A stretch of 64,000 nucleotides of DNA from Micromonospora gifhornensis. GTDB taxonomy: Bacteria; Actinomycetota; Actinomycetes; Mycobacteriales; Micromonosporaceae. The position numbers and the translations under genes were made by a program. The notes under the pieces were generated by a model. It made no database searches, had not been told where the DNA came from, and was given only the letters and a program-made list of their open reading frames with translations. The stretch is taken from positions 310,001 to 374,000 of the forward strand of contig NZ_BOPA01000010.1 in the NCBI RefSeq assembly GCF_016863515.1, given 5' to 3'. How positions within the stretch are numbered: the stretch's first letter is position 1; every line of letters starts with the position of its first letter. This document shows positions 34,368 to 42,654 of the stretch, one piece after another.

Positions 34368-35691
34368 TGGGTTGCTCCTCTGGATAGCGGTAGAGCCGGT
34401 GACGGGTGTTCAGGGCGATCGCCGAGCCGAGAGTGAGCGGACCGACCCGGCCGACGTACATCAGCACGGTCAGCAGGAGAAGGCCGCTGTCAGGAAGGAT
34501 CGACGTCACGCCGACCGACAGACCTGTGGTGCTGAACGCCGAGGTGATCTCGAACAGCGCCGAGTGGAACGGCACCTTGTTGGTCACGGCGATCAGCAGG
34601 GAGGTGCCGGCGGCCACGATCGCGACGCTGAGCAGGCTGACCGTGACCGCCTGCCGCTGGCTGGCGGTGGCCACCCGCCGGTGCCCGACCGTGACGTCCG
34701 GCTCGCCACGGATCTCCGCCCAGATGACGAAGGCGAGCAGGAAGAAGGTGGTGACCTTGATGCCTCCGGCGGTGCTGGCGCTGCCGCCACCGATGAACAT
34801 CATCCCGGTCAGCAGCGGATAACTCTCCTCCCGCAGGCCGGCGGTGGACACCACCTCGATCCCGCCGGTACGCGACAGCGCGATCTGGGTGAACGCGGCG
34901 AGCAGTTTGTCGGCGACGGCGTACTGCCCGATGGTCCGGGTGTTGCCCCACTCGATCAGCAGGAACGTCAGGAAGCCGAAGCCGACCAGGGCGGCGCTGC
35001 CCCAGATGGTCAGCTTGGTGGCGACCGCCCACCGGATCGGCTTGCGCCACTCGCGGACCGCCTCGAACAGGGCCGGAAATCCGAGGCCGCCGATGATGCT
35101 GCCCAGCGCCAGCGGCAGGCTGACCCACGGATCGCGGGAGAAGGTCAGCAGACCGTGCGGGTAGAGCGAGAAGCCGGAGTTGTTGAACGCCTGGATGGCG
35201 TGGAAGCCGCCCGACCACAGGGCGCGCCCCAGCGGGTAGTCGTAGCCCAGCCAGAGCCGAGTGGTGACGATGGCCGTCATCACCGCCTCGCAGACCAGCA
35301 CCGTCGCCCCGATGTGCAGCAGCAGGCGACGGAGGTTGGCGATCCCGTACTCCATGGTCTCCGCCTGCACCAGCAGCCGGTTCTGCAGGCCGAGCCGCCG
35401 GGACACGGTCAGGATCACCAGCGCTGCGCCAGTGAGGATGCCCAGCCCGCCGATCTGCGTCAGCGCCGTGATCACGATCAGGCCGGGGGTGGACCAGAAA
35501 GTCGGGGTGTCCACGGCGGCCAGCCCGGTGACCGAGATCGCCGAGGTGGCGGTGAACAGGGCGGTGAGCATCGGCGCCGCCTCGTGGCCGATCGTCATCG
35601 ACGGCAGCATCAGCAGGCCGGTGCCGATTCCGATCGCCACCAGGAAAGCGAGCGGCACCAGCCGTACGGGGTGACGAAGGAACCGGCGCAC
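34357..35691 (-). CDS. TrkH/KtrB-type potassium-uptake membrane subunit
   Basis: 444 residues with about ten transmembrane helices in the four-fold M1-P-M2 pseudo-repeat of the SKT family. Selectivity-filter-like turns: TATSAISVTGLAAVD, FNNSGFSLYP, GGGSASTAGGIKV and TSAFSTTGLSVG, each with the conserved Gly. Works with the overlapping TrkA-like gene downstream for K+ uptake and turgor control. Its length and the short termini fit KtrB better than E. coli TrkH. Monocistronic pair on the minus strand. Confidence 0.92.
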   Translation of the reverse strand: MRRFLRHPVRLVPLAFLVAIGIGTGLLMLPSMTIGHEAAPMLTALFTATSAISVTGLAAVDTPTFWSTPGLIVITALTQIGGLGILTGAALVILTVSRRLGLQNRLLVQAETMEYGIANLRRLLLHIGATVLVCEAVMTAIVTTRLWLGYDYPLGRALWSGGFHAIQAFNNSGFSLYPHGLLTFSRDPWVSLPLALGSIIGGLGFPALFEAVREWRKPIRWAVATKLTIWGSAALVGFGFLTFLLIEWGNTRTIGQYAVADKLLAAFTQIALSRTGGIEVVSTAGLREESYPLLTGMMFIGGGSASTAGGIKVTTFFLLAFVIWAEIRGEPDVTVGHRRVATASQRQAVTVSLLSVAIVAAGTSLLIAVTNKVPFHSALFEITSAFSTTGLSVGVTSILPDSGLLLLTVLMYVGRVGPLTLGSAIALNTRHRLYRYPEEQPIVG

Positions 35692-36035
35692 CAGACAATC
35701 TTCTGATTTCAGCCGATCCCGAACTGCGGAAATCGGAATCCCGAGGATTCACCGGACGGTCAGGTGCGGACCACCTGCCAGCCAGCTCGCTCTGCATGCA
35801 CGATGACCCGACGGGCCGGGTGGTGGCGGATGACGACACAGGGTGGGGCTTGGCCGTGGGAGGTCGGGCCATGGTCTTGCCGACGGGTCACTACCTCATC
35901 GTCATCGCTGTAACCGGAAGCCACCCACCTCCGGCTACTTGTGTGCGTCCGCCACATAGCCCGTGGGTGACGTCACTTCTAGCGTGAGCCGACACATAAG
36001 GTTTCCCTCCCTCTGAGTCCTCACGTGGAGTCGCA
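35692..36035. other. Gene-free stretch between divergent ktrB and ABC-transporter operons
   Basis: 344 bp. It must hold the promoters of both operons, but no confident -35/-10 pair is visible. A short hairpin (CCGGA...TCCGG, about 35916-35935) is the only structure. Two small reading frames here have no family resemblance or ribosome site and are not called. Confidence 0.5.
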
Positions 36036-37241
36036 ATGACGGTCCGGACGACACGGCGGGTGTTCCTGTCCGCCGCAACGATGATGGCCGCGGCGATGGT
36101 CGCCACGGCCTGTGGCAGCCCGCAGGACACCGCCAACGGCGGTGGCGACAGCGCCGCGCCGGTGAAGGTTGGCCTGGTCTACTCCCAGTCGGGTGCGCTG
36201 GCCAGTTACGGAAAGCAGTACATCGAAGGGTTCCGGGCCGGTCTGGACTTCGCCACCGGCGGCACCAACAAGATCGGCGACCGGGCGATCGAGATCACCG
36301 AGGTCGACGACGCCGGTGACCCGGCGAAGGCGGTCTCCGCGGCCAAGGACCTGATCGGCAAGGGCAACAAGATCATCGCTGGCTCGACGGCGTCCGGTGT
36401 GGCGCTTCAGGTCGCCCCGATCGCCGCCCAGAACAAGGTGCTGTTCATCTCCGGCCCGGCCGCCACCGACGCGGTGACCGGCGTGAACAAGTACACGTTC
36501 CGTTCCGGGCGGCAGTCGTACCAGGACGTGGTGACCGCCAGGTCGTTCATCGGTGACCCGACCGGCAAGAAGGTCGTGGTGTTCGCCCAGGACGGCGCGT
36601 TCGGCGACGCGAACGAGGCCGCCGTCAAGGAGATCATCGGGGGTGCCGGGGCGACCGTCAGCGCGGTCCGGGCACCGGCCAGCGCCACCGAGTTCACCCC
36701 GTTCGCCAGCCAGATCAAGTCCGCCAAGCCGGACCTGCTCTTCGTCGCCTGGGCCGGCACCACCGCCCCGGCGATGTGGCAGACCCTGGACCAGCAGGGC
36801 GTACTCAGCTCCACCACGGTCGTCACCGGCCTGGACATCCGCGCCTCCTGGCCCACCTTCGGCGCGGCCGGCACCAAGATCTCCTTCCTGTCGCACTACT
36901 TCGACGGGGCCAGCGACACCGAGGCAGCCACGGCTGCGAAGGCGAAGATCCCCGGTGGCACCCTCGACCTGTTCCACCCGGACGGCTTCGCCGCCGCCCA
37001 GATGGTGGTCCGGGCCGTACAGGAGGGCGACGACGACGTCGAGAAGATGATCACCGCGCTGGAGGGCTGGAGCTTCGAGGGCGTCAAGGGCACCATGACC
37101 ATCCGCGCCGAGGACCACGCCCTGCTCCAGCCGATGTACCAGGCGAGCCTGACCGGCAGCGGCGACACCTTCACCGCCACCGCCCAGAAGGCACTCACCG
37201 GTGACGAGGCCGCGCCGCCGGTCCAGGCGATGAAGGGCTGA
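36036..37241 (+). CDS. ABC transporter substrate-binding lipoprotein, branched-chain amino-acid type
   Basis: 401 residues. A Tat-like N-terminus (TTRRVFLSAA) combined with a lipobox (VATACGS, Cys about 27) indicates a lipoprotein exported by Tat and anchored outside the membrane. The mature part is a Peripla_BP_6 (Leu/Ile/Val-binding) fold: VKVGLVYSQSGALASYGKQY, GFRAGLDFATGG, AGSTASGVALQVAPIAAQNK and DLLFVAWAGTTAPAMWQTL. First gene of a livKGFHM-type operon (order here: binding protein, two ATPases, two permeases). The ligand may be an amino acid, urea or an aromatic compound; the sequence does not decide. Confidence 0.92.
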   Translation: MTVRTTRRVFLSAATMMAAAMVATACGSPQDTANGGGDSAAPVKVGLVYSQSGALASYGKQYIEGFRAGLDFATGGTNKIGDRAIEITEVDDAGDPAKAVSAAKDLIGKGNKIIAGSTASGVALQVAPIAAQNKVLFISGPAATDAVTGVNKYTFRSGRQSYQDVVTARSFIGDPTGKKVVVFAQDGAFGDANEAAVKEIIGGAGATVSAVRAPASATEFTPFASQIKSAKPDLLFVAWAGTTAPAMWQTLDQQGVLSSTTVVTGLDIRASWPTFGAAGTKISFLSHYFDGASDTEAATAAKAKIPGGTLDLFHPDGFAAAQMVVRAVQEGDDDVEKMITALEGWSFEGVKGTMTIRAEDHALLQPMYQASLTGSGDTFTATAQKALTGDEAAPPVQAMKG

Positions 37242-37249
37242 GGTACGCC

Positions 37250-37993
37250 ATGCTCGCCACCCGCGGTCTGACCTGGCGGATCGGTGAGGTCGCCATCGTC
37301 GACGCCGTCGACATCGACCTGGCACCCGGGGAGTTCCTCGGCGTGATCGGGCCCAACGGCGCCGGCAAGACCTCACTGTTCAACCTGATCACCGGCCTGC
37401 GTCGGCCCACCGAGGGCCAGGTCACCCTGGACGGACAGGACATCTCCACCCTGCCGCCGCACCGGCGGGCCCGGCTCGGTCTGGGGCGTACCTTCCAGGC
37501 GTCCTCGGTCTTCGGCTCGCTGAGCGTGCGGGAAAACGTCCGGCTCGCCGTGCAGGCACACCGCGGGGGTTCGATGAAGCTGTGGCGGCGGGCGGCGGCC
37601 GACCGGGAGGTGGCCGCCGCCGCCGACGCGGCGCTGGACCGGGTCGGCCTCACCCACCGGGGTACGGCGTTGGCCGGCACCCTCGCGCACGGCGAGAAGC
37701 GCAAGCTGGAGATCGCGCTGCTGCTGGCCGGCGAACCACGGGTGATGCTGCTCGACGAGCCGATGGCCGGGGTCAGCGCCGAGGACGTACCGGAACTGGT
37801 CCAGGTCATCCGCTCGTTGACCGGCGACAGCGGTCGGTCGGTGCTGATGGTCGAGCACCACATGGACGTGATCCTCGAACTGGCCGACCGGATCGCCGTG
37901 ATGCACCACGGCGCCCTGCTGGCCTGCGACACCCCGGAGACGGTGATGGCCAACCCGACGGTGCAAGAGGCCTACCTGGGGGAGGAGCTCTGA
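37250..37993 (+). CDS. ABC transporter ATPase, LivG type
   Basis: 247 residues. Walker A GPNGAGKTSLFNLI, Q-loop in FQASSVFG, signature region AHGEKRKLEIALLLA (degenerate LSGG, as is usual in LivG: 'HGEKR'), Walker B VMLLDEPMAGVS and switch His in VEHHMDVIL. The C-terminal insert typical of LivG is short. It energises import together with the LivF-type partner that follows with a 1-nt overlap (TGATG). Confidence 0.92.
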   Translation: MLATRGLTWRIGEVAIVDAVDIDLAPGEFLGVIGPNGAGKTSLFNLITGLRRPTEGQVTLDGQDISTLPPHRRARLGLGRTFQASSVFGSLSVRENVRLAVQAHRGGSMKLWRRAAADREVAAAADAALDRVGLTHRGTALAGTLAHGEKRKLEIALLLAGEPRVMLLDEPMAGVSAEDVPELVQVIRSLTGDSGRSVLMVEHHMDVILELADRIAVMHHGALLACDTPETVMANPTVQEAYLGEEL

Positions 37994-38814
37994 TGGAGCC
38001 GATCTTGGCAGTGCAGGACCTGTCGGTACGGATCGCCGGACTGCACATCCTGCAAGGGGTGTCGTTCACGGTCGCGCCGACCGGGGTCACCGTGCTGCTC
38101 GGCCGCAACGGCGTCGGCAAGACCACCACGCTGCGTGCCCTGGTCGGGCTGACCCCCCGCAACGGCGAGGTGCGCGGCACGGTCCGGATGCAGACCCAGA
38201 CCCTGCTCGGCCAACCGACACACCGGCTGGTTCGCGGCGGGCTCGGCTACGTGCCGGAGGACCGGTGCGTCTTCGCCGGACTCACCGTCGCGGAGAACCT
38301 GCGGCTCGCCGAACGGCGCGGCAGCACCGCGGCGTACGACCGGGTTTTCGCGCTCTTTCCCGAGTTGCAGCGACGGTCCCGGCAGCGGGCCGGTTCGCTC
38401 TCCGGCGGGCAGCAGCAGATGCTCGCCATCGGCCGGGTGCTGATCAACGACAACCGGCTGCTGCTGGTCGACGAGCCGACCAAGGGGTTGGCGCCGAAGG
38501 TGGTGACCGAGGTGGCCGAGGTGTTGGCGCGGGTCGCCGAATCCGTGCCGGTGCTGCTTGTGGAGCAGAACCTGGCCGTGGTCCGGCGGTTGGCCCGCGA
38601 CGCGGTGGTGCTGGCCGCCGGCCAGGTGGCCTGGACCGGCGACGCGCAGCGGCTGCTGGCGGAGACCGAACTGACCCGGTCGCTGCTCGGCGTCGGCTCG
38701 GCCGAGGGCCACCACACCGCGCCCGGCAGCAGCCACACCGCGCCCGGCAGCCACCACGCCGCGCCCGGCAGCCATCACGCCGCGCCCGGCAGCGGACGGA
38801 AGGACGGGCACTGA
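37993..38814 (+). CDS. ABC transporter ATPase, LivF type, with His-rich repeat tail
   Basis: 273 residues. Walker A LLGRNGVGKTTTLRALVG, Q-loop, signature SLSGGQQQMLAIGRVL, Walker B RLLLVDEPTKGLAPK and switch HxxN-type end LLVEQNLAVVRR show an intact LivF ATPase up to about residue 235. The last ~37 residues are four near-identical 7-residue units, SxHxAPG with two His each, ending in GRKDGH. LivF proteins normally stop soon after the switch region, so this tail is extra. It could bind metal ions or act as a linker; encoded by a 21-bp DNA tandem repeat. Confidence 0.9.
   Translation: MEPILAVQDLSVRIAGLHILQGVSFTVAPTGVTVLLGRNGVGKTTTLRALVGLTPRNGEVRGTVRMQTQTLLGQPTHRLVRGGLGYVPEDRCVFAGLTVAENLRLAERRGSTAAYDRVFALFPELQRRSRQRAGSLSGGQQQMLAIGRVLINDNRLLLVDEPTKGLAPKVVTEVAEVLARVAESVPVLLVEQNLAVVRRLARDAVVLAAGQVAWTGDAQRLLAETELTRSLLGVGSAEGHHTAPGSSHTAPGSHHAAPGSHHAAPGSGRKDGH
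38710..38793 (+). repeat. Four 21-bp tandem repeats coding a His/Pro/Gly tail
   Basis: Units begin at 38710, 38731, 38752 and 38773. Each contains GCGCCCGGCAGC, and the variable part is CACCACACC, AGCCACACC, CACCACGCC or CATCACGCC. Copy number is likely to vary between strains. Confidence 0.9.
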
Positions 38815-39704
38815 TGGACGCGGTCATCCTGTTGACGCTGACCGGGCTCGGTCTGGCGGCGCTCTACTTCCTGGTGGCCTCCGGCCTGTCACTGGTCTTC
38901 GGCCTGGCCGACGTGCTCAACTTCGCGCACGGGCTGTTCCTCGGCGTCGGGGCGTACGCGACCTGGTGGGCGGCGGGGAACCTGCCCGGCGCCGGGTCCG
39001 ACGGCTTCGGTTTCGTGGTCGCGGTCGCCTTCGGGGTGGCCGCCGGCACGCTGATGGCGGTGCTGGTGGAGCTGGTGCTGATCCGGCCGCTCTACTCCCG
39101 CACCATCGAGCAGGTGCTGGTCACCGTCGGACTCTCCCTGGCCGGGGTGGCGTTGTTGCAGGCCACCTGGGGTGCCGACGCCCGGCCGTTCCCGCGTCCG
39201 GAGTGGACCCGGCAGGTGACGACGATCCTCGGTGCACAGGTACCCAACGGGGGGTTGCTGCTGATCGTCGCCGCGGTGCTGGTGCTCGCCGCGATCCTGG
39301 CCTTCCTCCAGTGGACCCGCTACGGCCTGATCATCCGGGCCGGGGTGGAGAACCGGGAGATGGTGACCGCGCTGGGCATCGACGTCCGCAAGGCGTTCAC
39401 CCTGGTCTTCGCCATCGGTGGCGCGGCGGCGGCGCTGGCCGGCGCGCTGGGCAGCGTCTACTTCGGCACCGTCTCACCCCAGCAGGGCGGCTCGCTGCTG
39501 ATCTTCGCGTTCATCGTGGTGGTCATCGGCGGCATGGGCTCGGTCGTCGGGTCCGCGTACGCGGCGGTCGCGGTCGGGCTGCTGCAACAGTTCGTCAACT
39601 ACTACGGCACCTCCGGGCTGGGCGACATCTGCGTGGTCGCGCTGCTGGCCGTGGTGCTGCTGCTGCGCCCGCAGGGCATCGCCGGAAAGGTGGCAACGGC
39701 ATGA
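38814..39704 (+). CDS. ABC transporter permease, LivH type
   Basis: 296 residues, about eight transmembrane helices (LTLTGLGLAALYFLVASGLS, VVAVAFGVAAGTLMAVLVEL, LLLIVAAVLVLAAILAFLQW). The permease motif ENREMVTALGIDVRKAF (EAA-like loop for the ATPases) is intact, and FGLADVLNFAHGLFLGVGAY is the LivH N-terminal signature. The gene overlaps livF at TGATG and the next gene by ATGA. Forms the transmembrane channel with the LivM-type subunit. Confidence 0.92.
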   Translation: MDAVILLTLTGLGLAALYFLVASGLSLVFGLADVLNFAHGLFLGVGAYATWWAAGNLPGAGSDGFGFVVAVAFGVAAGTLMAVLVELVLIRPLYSRTIEQVLVTVGLSLAGVALLQATWGADARPFPRPEWTRQVTTILGAQVPNGGLLLIVAAVLVLAAILAFLQWTRYGLIIRAGVENREMVTALGIDVRKAFTLVFAIGGAAAALAGALGSVYFGTVSPQQGGSLLIFAFIVVVIGGMGSVVGSAYAAVAVGLLQQFVNYYGTSGLGDICVVALLAVVLLLRPQGIAGKVATA

Positions 39705-40819
39705 CCGAGGTCAAGAGTCCCGAGGTCACGGCACCTGCGGCGGCGGTGCCGTCGGAGCCGGCCGGCTGGTCCCGGCTGCGCCCGTTCCTGCCCCTGGTCG
39801 TGCTGGCCGTGGCGCTGATCCTGCCGTACTCGACGCTGCACCTGCCGGGCATCTTCGAGGGCGCGCTGAACTCGCCCGGCACCCTGCAACTGCTCGCCGT
39901 CTGCCTGGTCTTCGGCGGCCTGGCGGCCGGCTACGACCTGCTGTTCGGGCGGACCGGGATGCTCTCCTTCGGCCACGCCCTCTACTTCGCCGCCGGGGTG
40001 TACGGCACCGACATCCTGATCACCCGGGTCGGGCTGCCGCTCTGGCAGGCCGCGCCGCTGGCGATCGTCGGTGGGATCATCCTCGCCGGTCTGGTCGGCG
40101 CGGTGGCGCTGCGTACGGTCGGCATCGCCTTCGCCATGGTGACGCTGGCCTTCGCCCAGGTCGGGGCGATCCTGGTGGCCCGCGACTTCGGTGGACTCAC
40201 CGGTGGTGAGGAGGGGCTGCCGCTGGACGTGGCCGGGGTGCCGTCCGGGCTGGTCGGCGTGGCCAACACGGTGAACCTGTACTGGCTGGCGTTGGCGTAC
40301 CTGGTCGTGGTGGTCTTCGTGGTGCACCGGGTCAGCAACTCGCCGACCGGGCGGGTGCTGGCCGGAGTACGCGACGACGAGCGGCGCATCGGCGTGCTCG
40401 GGCTCGATCCGTACCGTTTCAAGCTTGTCGCCTTCACCCTGGCCGGTGGTCTGGCGGCGGCGGGCGGGGTGGTCTACTGCCTGATCGTCGGCGGTGCCTC
40501 GCCGCACATCACCAGCAGTGAGCTGACCCTGTCGCTGCTGGTGATGGTGGTGCTCGGCGGTCCCGGCACCCGCTGGGGTCCGGTGCTGGGCGGCATCCTC
40601 TACATGTACCTGGACCACCGGCTGATCTCGGTGGGCAGTTCCGGTGCGATCGACGCGCTGCCGGCCTTCCTGAGCCGGCCGCTGTCCCAGCCACTCTTCG
40701 TCCTCGGCACCGTCTTCATCCTGGCCGTCTACTTCTTCCCCGGTGGCCTGGCCAGCCTGGCCCCCCGGCTCGCCCTGCTGCGCAACGCCCTGCGTCTCGG
40801 CCCGCGTCGGGAGAGCTGA
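39701..40819 (+). CDS. ABC transporter permease, LivM type
   Basis: 372 residues, about nine or ten transmembrane helices. The LivM signature GYDLLFGRTGMLSFGHALYF and the coupling loop VRDDERRIGVLGLDPYRFKL are present. The short cytoplasmic N-terminus (~25 residues) is Pro/Ala-rich. Last gene of the transporter operon; a GC-rich hairpin follows 10 nt after the stop. Confidence 0.92.
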   Translation: MTEVKSPEVTAPAAAVPSEPAGWSRLRPFLPLVVLAVALILPYSTLHLPGIFEGALNSPGTLQLLAVCLVFGGLAAGYDLLFGRTGMLSFGHALYFAAGVYGTDILITRVGLPLWQAAPLAIVGGIILAGLVGAVALRTVGIAFAMVTLAFAQVGAILVARDFGGLTGGEEGLPLDVAGVPSGLVGVANTVNLYWLALAYLVVVVFVVHRVSNSPTGRVLAGVRDDERRIGVLGLDPYRFKLVAFTLAGGLAAAGGVVYCLIVGGASPHITSSELTLSLLVMVVLGGPGTRWGPVLGGILYMYLDHRLISVGSSGAIDALPAFLSRPLSQPLFVLGTVFILAVYFFPGGLASLAPRLALLRNALRLGPRRES

Positions 40820-40829
40820 TCGCGGGCTG

Positions 40830-40854
40830 GCGGGCGGCACACCGCGCCGCCCGC
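40830..40854 (+). terminator. Hairpin after the ABC-transporter operon
   Basis: GCGGGCGGC (40830-40838) pairs with GCCGCCCGC (40846-40854). No T-tract. A TAGCCT that may serve as -10 for the next gene follows immediately. Confidence 0.5.
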
Positions 40855-40898
40855 TAGCCTCGTGATCCAAGGAGAACCAGGACGCGGGGGAGCGTGGC

Positions 40899-41645
40899 GT
40901 GGACGAGCGGTTGGCAGTGGTCAGTGGCGGTGGTACGGGAATCGGGGCGGCCGTGGCGCGGACGCTTGTCGCCGACGGGTGCTCGGTGCTCGTCCTCGGC
41001 CGGCGGGCGGAGGTGCTCGCGGCGACGGCCGAACGGATCGGGTCGGAGACCGGCCGACCGGAGGCGGTACGCGCGGTGAGTGTCGACCTCACCGACCCCG
41101 AACAGATCGGCCGGGTGGTCGAGGCGGTCGACGGGCGGCCGGTCGACGTGCTTGTCAACAACGCCGGCGGCTTCCACAGCGCGCAGGACGACACGCTGGC
41201 CGGGATCGCCGCGAACTGGCGGGCGACCCTGGACACCAACGTGCTCACCGCCGTGCTGCTCACCGCGGCGCTGCGACCGGCGCTGCGTCGTCCCGGCGGG
41301 CGGGTGATCCTGATCAGTTCGATCGCCGCCCAGCGGGGCGGAGGTGACGCGTACTCGGCGGCGAAGGCGGCACTGCACGGCTGGGCGTACAGTCTCGCGG
41401 CCGAACTGGGGCCCGAGCAGATCACGGTCAACGTGGTCAGCCCCGGCTACGTCGCGGAGACCGAGTTCTTCGTCGGCCGGATGACCCCCGAGGGCCACGC
41501 CAAGCGGGTCGCCGCGACCCTCGTCGGCCGAGCCGGCACCCCCGACGACATCGCCGAATCCGTCCGCTACCTCGCCAGCCCCGCCGCCAGCTTCGTCACC
41601 GCCCAGATCCTCGGCGTCAACGGCGGCTCAGTCCTGGGCCGCTGA
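40899..41645 (+). CDS. Short-chain dehydrogenase/reductase (classical SDR)
   Basis: 248 residues, GTG start with GGGGGAG 6 nt upstream. Cofactor motif VVSGGGTGIGAAVAR (TGxxxGIG type), NNAGG, catalytic Ser in LISSIAA and YxxxK in DAYSAAKAAL, plus the C-terminal NVVSPGYVAETEFF loop. The size and pattern are those of classical FabG-like NADP(H) oxidoreductases. Substrate unknown; the gene stands between the transporter operon and a family B hairpin, with no obvious partner. Confidence 0.9.
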   Translation: MDERLAVVSGGGTGIGAAVARTLVADGCSVLVLGRRAEVLAATAERIGSETGRPEAVRAVSVDLTDPEQIGRVVEAVDGRPVDVLVNNAGGFHSAQDDTLAGIAANWRATLDTNVLTAVLLTAALRPALRRPGGRVILISSIAAQRGGGDAYSAAKAALHGWAYSLAAELGPEQITVNVVSPGYVAETEFFVGRMTPEGHAKRVAATLVGRAGTPDDIAESVRYLASPAASFVTAQILGVNGGSVLGR

Positions 41646-41673
41646 CCCCCGCGCGCCTCCCCCTCAGCCCGCG

Positions 41674-41731
41674 TTGATCAAGAGGTTTGCGTCTGGATCG
41701 GGGTGCCTGCAGACGCAAACCTCTTGATCAA
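41674..41731. repeat. Intergenic perfect palindromic hairpin, family B copy 2
   Basis: Arms 41674-41695 and 41710-41731 form a perfect 22-bp stem with a 14-nt loop. The outer 15 nt (TTGATCAAGAGGTTT) equal copy 1 at 28983; the inner 7 nt differ (GCGTCTG instead of TGGTCG) yet are matched by compensating bases in the right arm. Lies between convergent genes (SDR + and lipoprotein -). Confidence 0.82.
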
Positions 41732-41744
41732 CCTCGCGCTGCGG

Positions 41745-42539
41745 TCAGCCGTTGAGGAGGTCGTAGGCGGAGGTGGGGGCCTTCTGGGCCTCGTCGGGGG
41801 TGAGGGCGGCAATGGGGGGAGTGGTGCCGAAGTCGTAGTACTCCACCACGTACTCGCTCGCCTTCTTCTTGCCGGCGGCGGGGATCTTCAGGGTGAGCGT
41901 GGTGAGGTTGCCGTCCGCGCCGACGACGGCGGTGAACGGGATCGGCTCGGCGGCGTCGCCGAGCGTGGCGATCCCGTCCAGGGCGTCCGCCAGGTCCGGC
42001 TGGTCGGTCGGGTCGATCACTCCGGTGTACGACCCGGCCTCGCCGGCCTGCACGTCGCTGGCGGCGCGAATGATCACCTCGGCGTTGCCGGGGTCGGTGC
42101 CCTGGTACGTGGGCAGCGTGTCCGGACCGTCGAGCTTCGCCGGGTCCATCTCCATCCACTTGGTGGGCAGCTTCATCAGCTTCTGGATGTCCTTCGAACC
42201 CTTGAAGTTGACCTTCATCCAGGTCCGCGAGTCGACCATCCGGAAGGACATCTCCAGGGTGAAGTCCTTGTCCTTGGTGACTGTGTCGATGTCCATGCCC
42301 CGGTTCACCGGGTCGATCACACCGGACACGTCGCCGGAGGTGTCGCTGGTGGTGAAGCGGAAGGCAGGGTCCTCGTCGGTCGGCACCGCCGCCAGCAACT
42401 CCTGCTTCGGGTCCGGCGGCGGCGGAGCCGCCTGCGGCGTCTCGTCGTCGCAGCCGGCCACCAGAGCGGCGGTGAGCAGGGCCACCGCGGTGACCGCGAG
42501 TCGCCGGCCCGTGACGGTGATGCCGGTTCGCTGTGTCAT
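41745..42539 (-). CDS. Secreted lipoprotein of the LppX/LprAFG type
   Basis: 264 residues from the ATG at 42539 (GAGAGGA 5 nt upstream). A signal peptide with lipobox LVAGCDD (Cys ~30) is followed by a Pro-rich spacer and a domain of alternating strands (FTTSDTSGDVSGVIDPVNRG, FRMVDSRTWMKVNFKGSK, GSYTGVIDPTD) like the LppX/LprG lipid-binding fold of actinobacteria. LprG-type proteins carry acylated lipids through the cell envelope, so a lipid-handling role is the best guess. Divergent from the RecQ gene, 115 nt away. Confidence 0.78.
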   Translation of the reverse strand: MTQRTGITVTGRRLAVTAVALLTAALVAGCDDETPQAAPPPPDPKQELLAAVPTDEDPAFRFTTSDTSGDVSGVIDPVNRGMDIDTVTKDKDFTLEMSFRMVDSRTWMKVNFKGSKDIQKLMKLPTKWMEMDPAKLDGPDTLPTYQGTDPGNAEVIIRAASDVQAGEAGSYTGVIDPTDQPDLADALDGIATLGDAAEPIPFTAVVGADGNLTTLTLKIPAAGKKKASEYVVEYYDFGTTPPIAALTPDEAQKAPTSAYDLLNG

Positions 42540-42654
42540 CTCGTCCTCTCTCACTTATCGAACGGCATCGTATGCCAGCGGTTGCGGCTGCGCTGCCGGT
42601 GACCCTTCGGGCGCTGGTGGACCGGTGACCCTTCGGCGCTGGTAGAAAGGCCGG

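Noticed and set aside
35760..35957. Small minus-strand reading frame (ending HAERAGWQVVRT) upstream of ktrB
   Set aside because: No ribosome site, no family match, start position arbitrary; could at most be a remnant of a HicA-like small protein.
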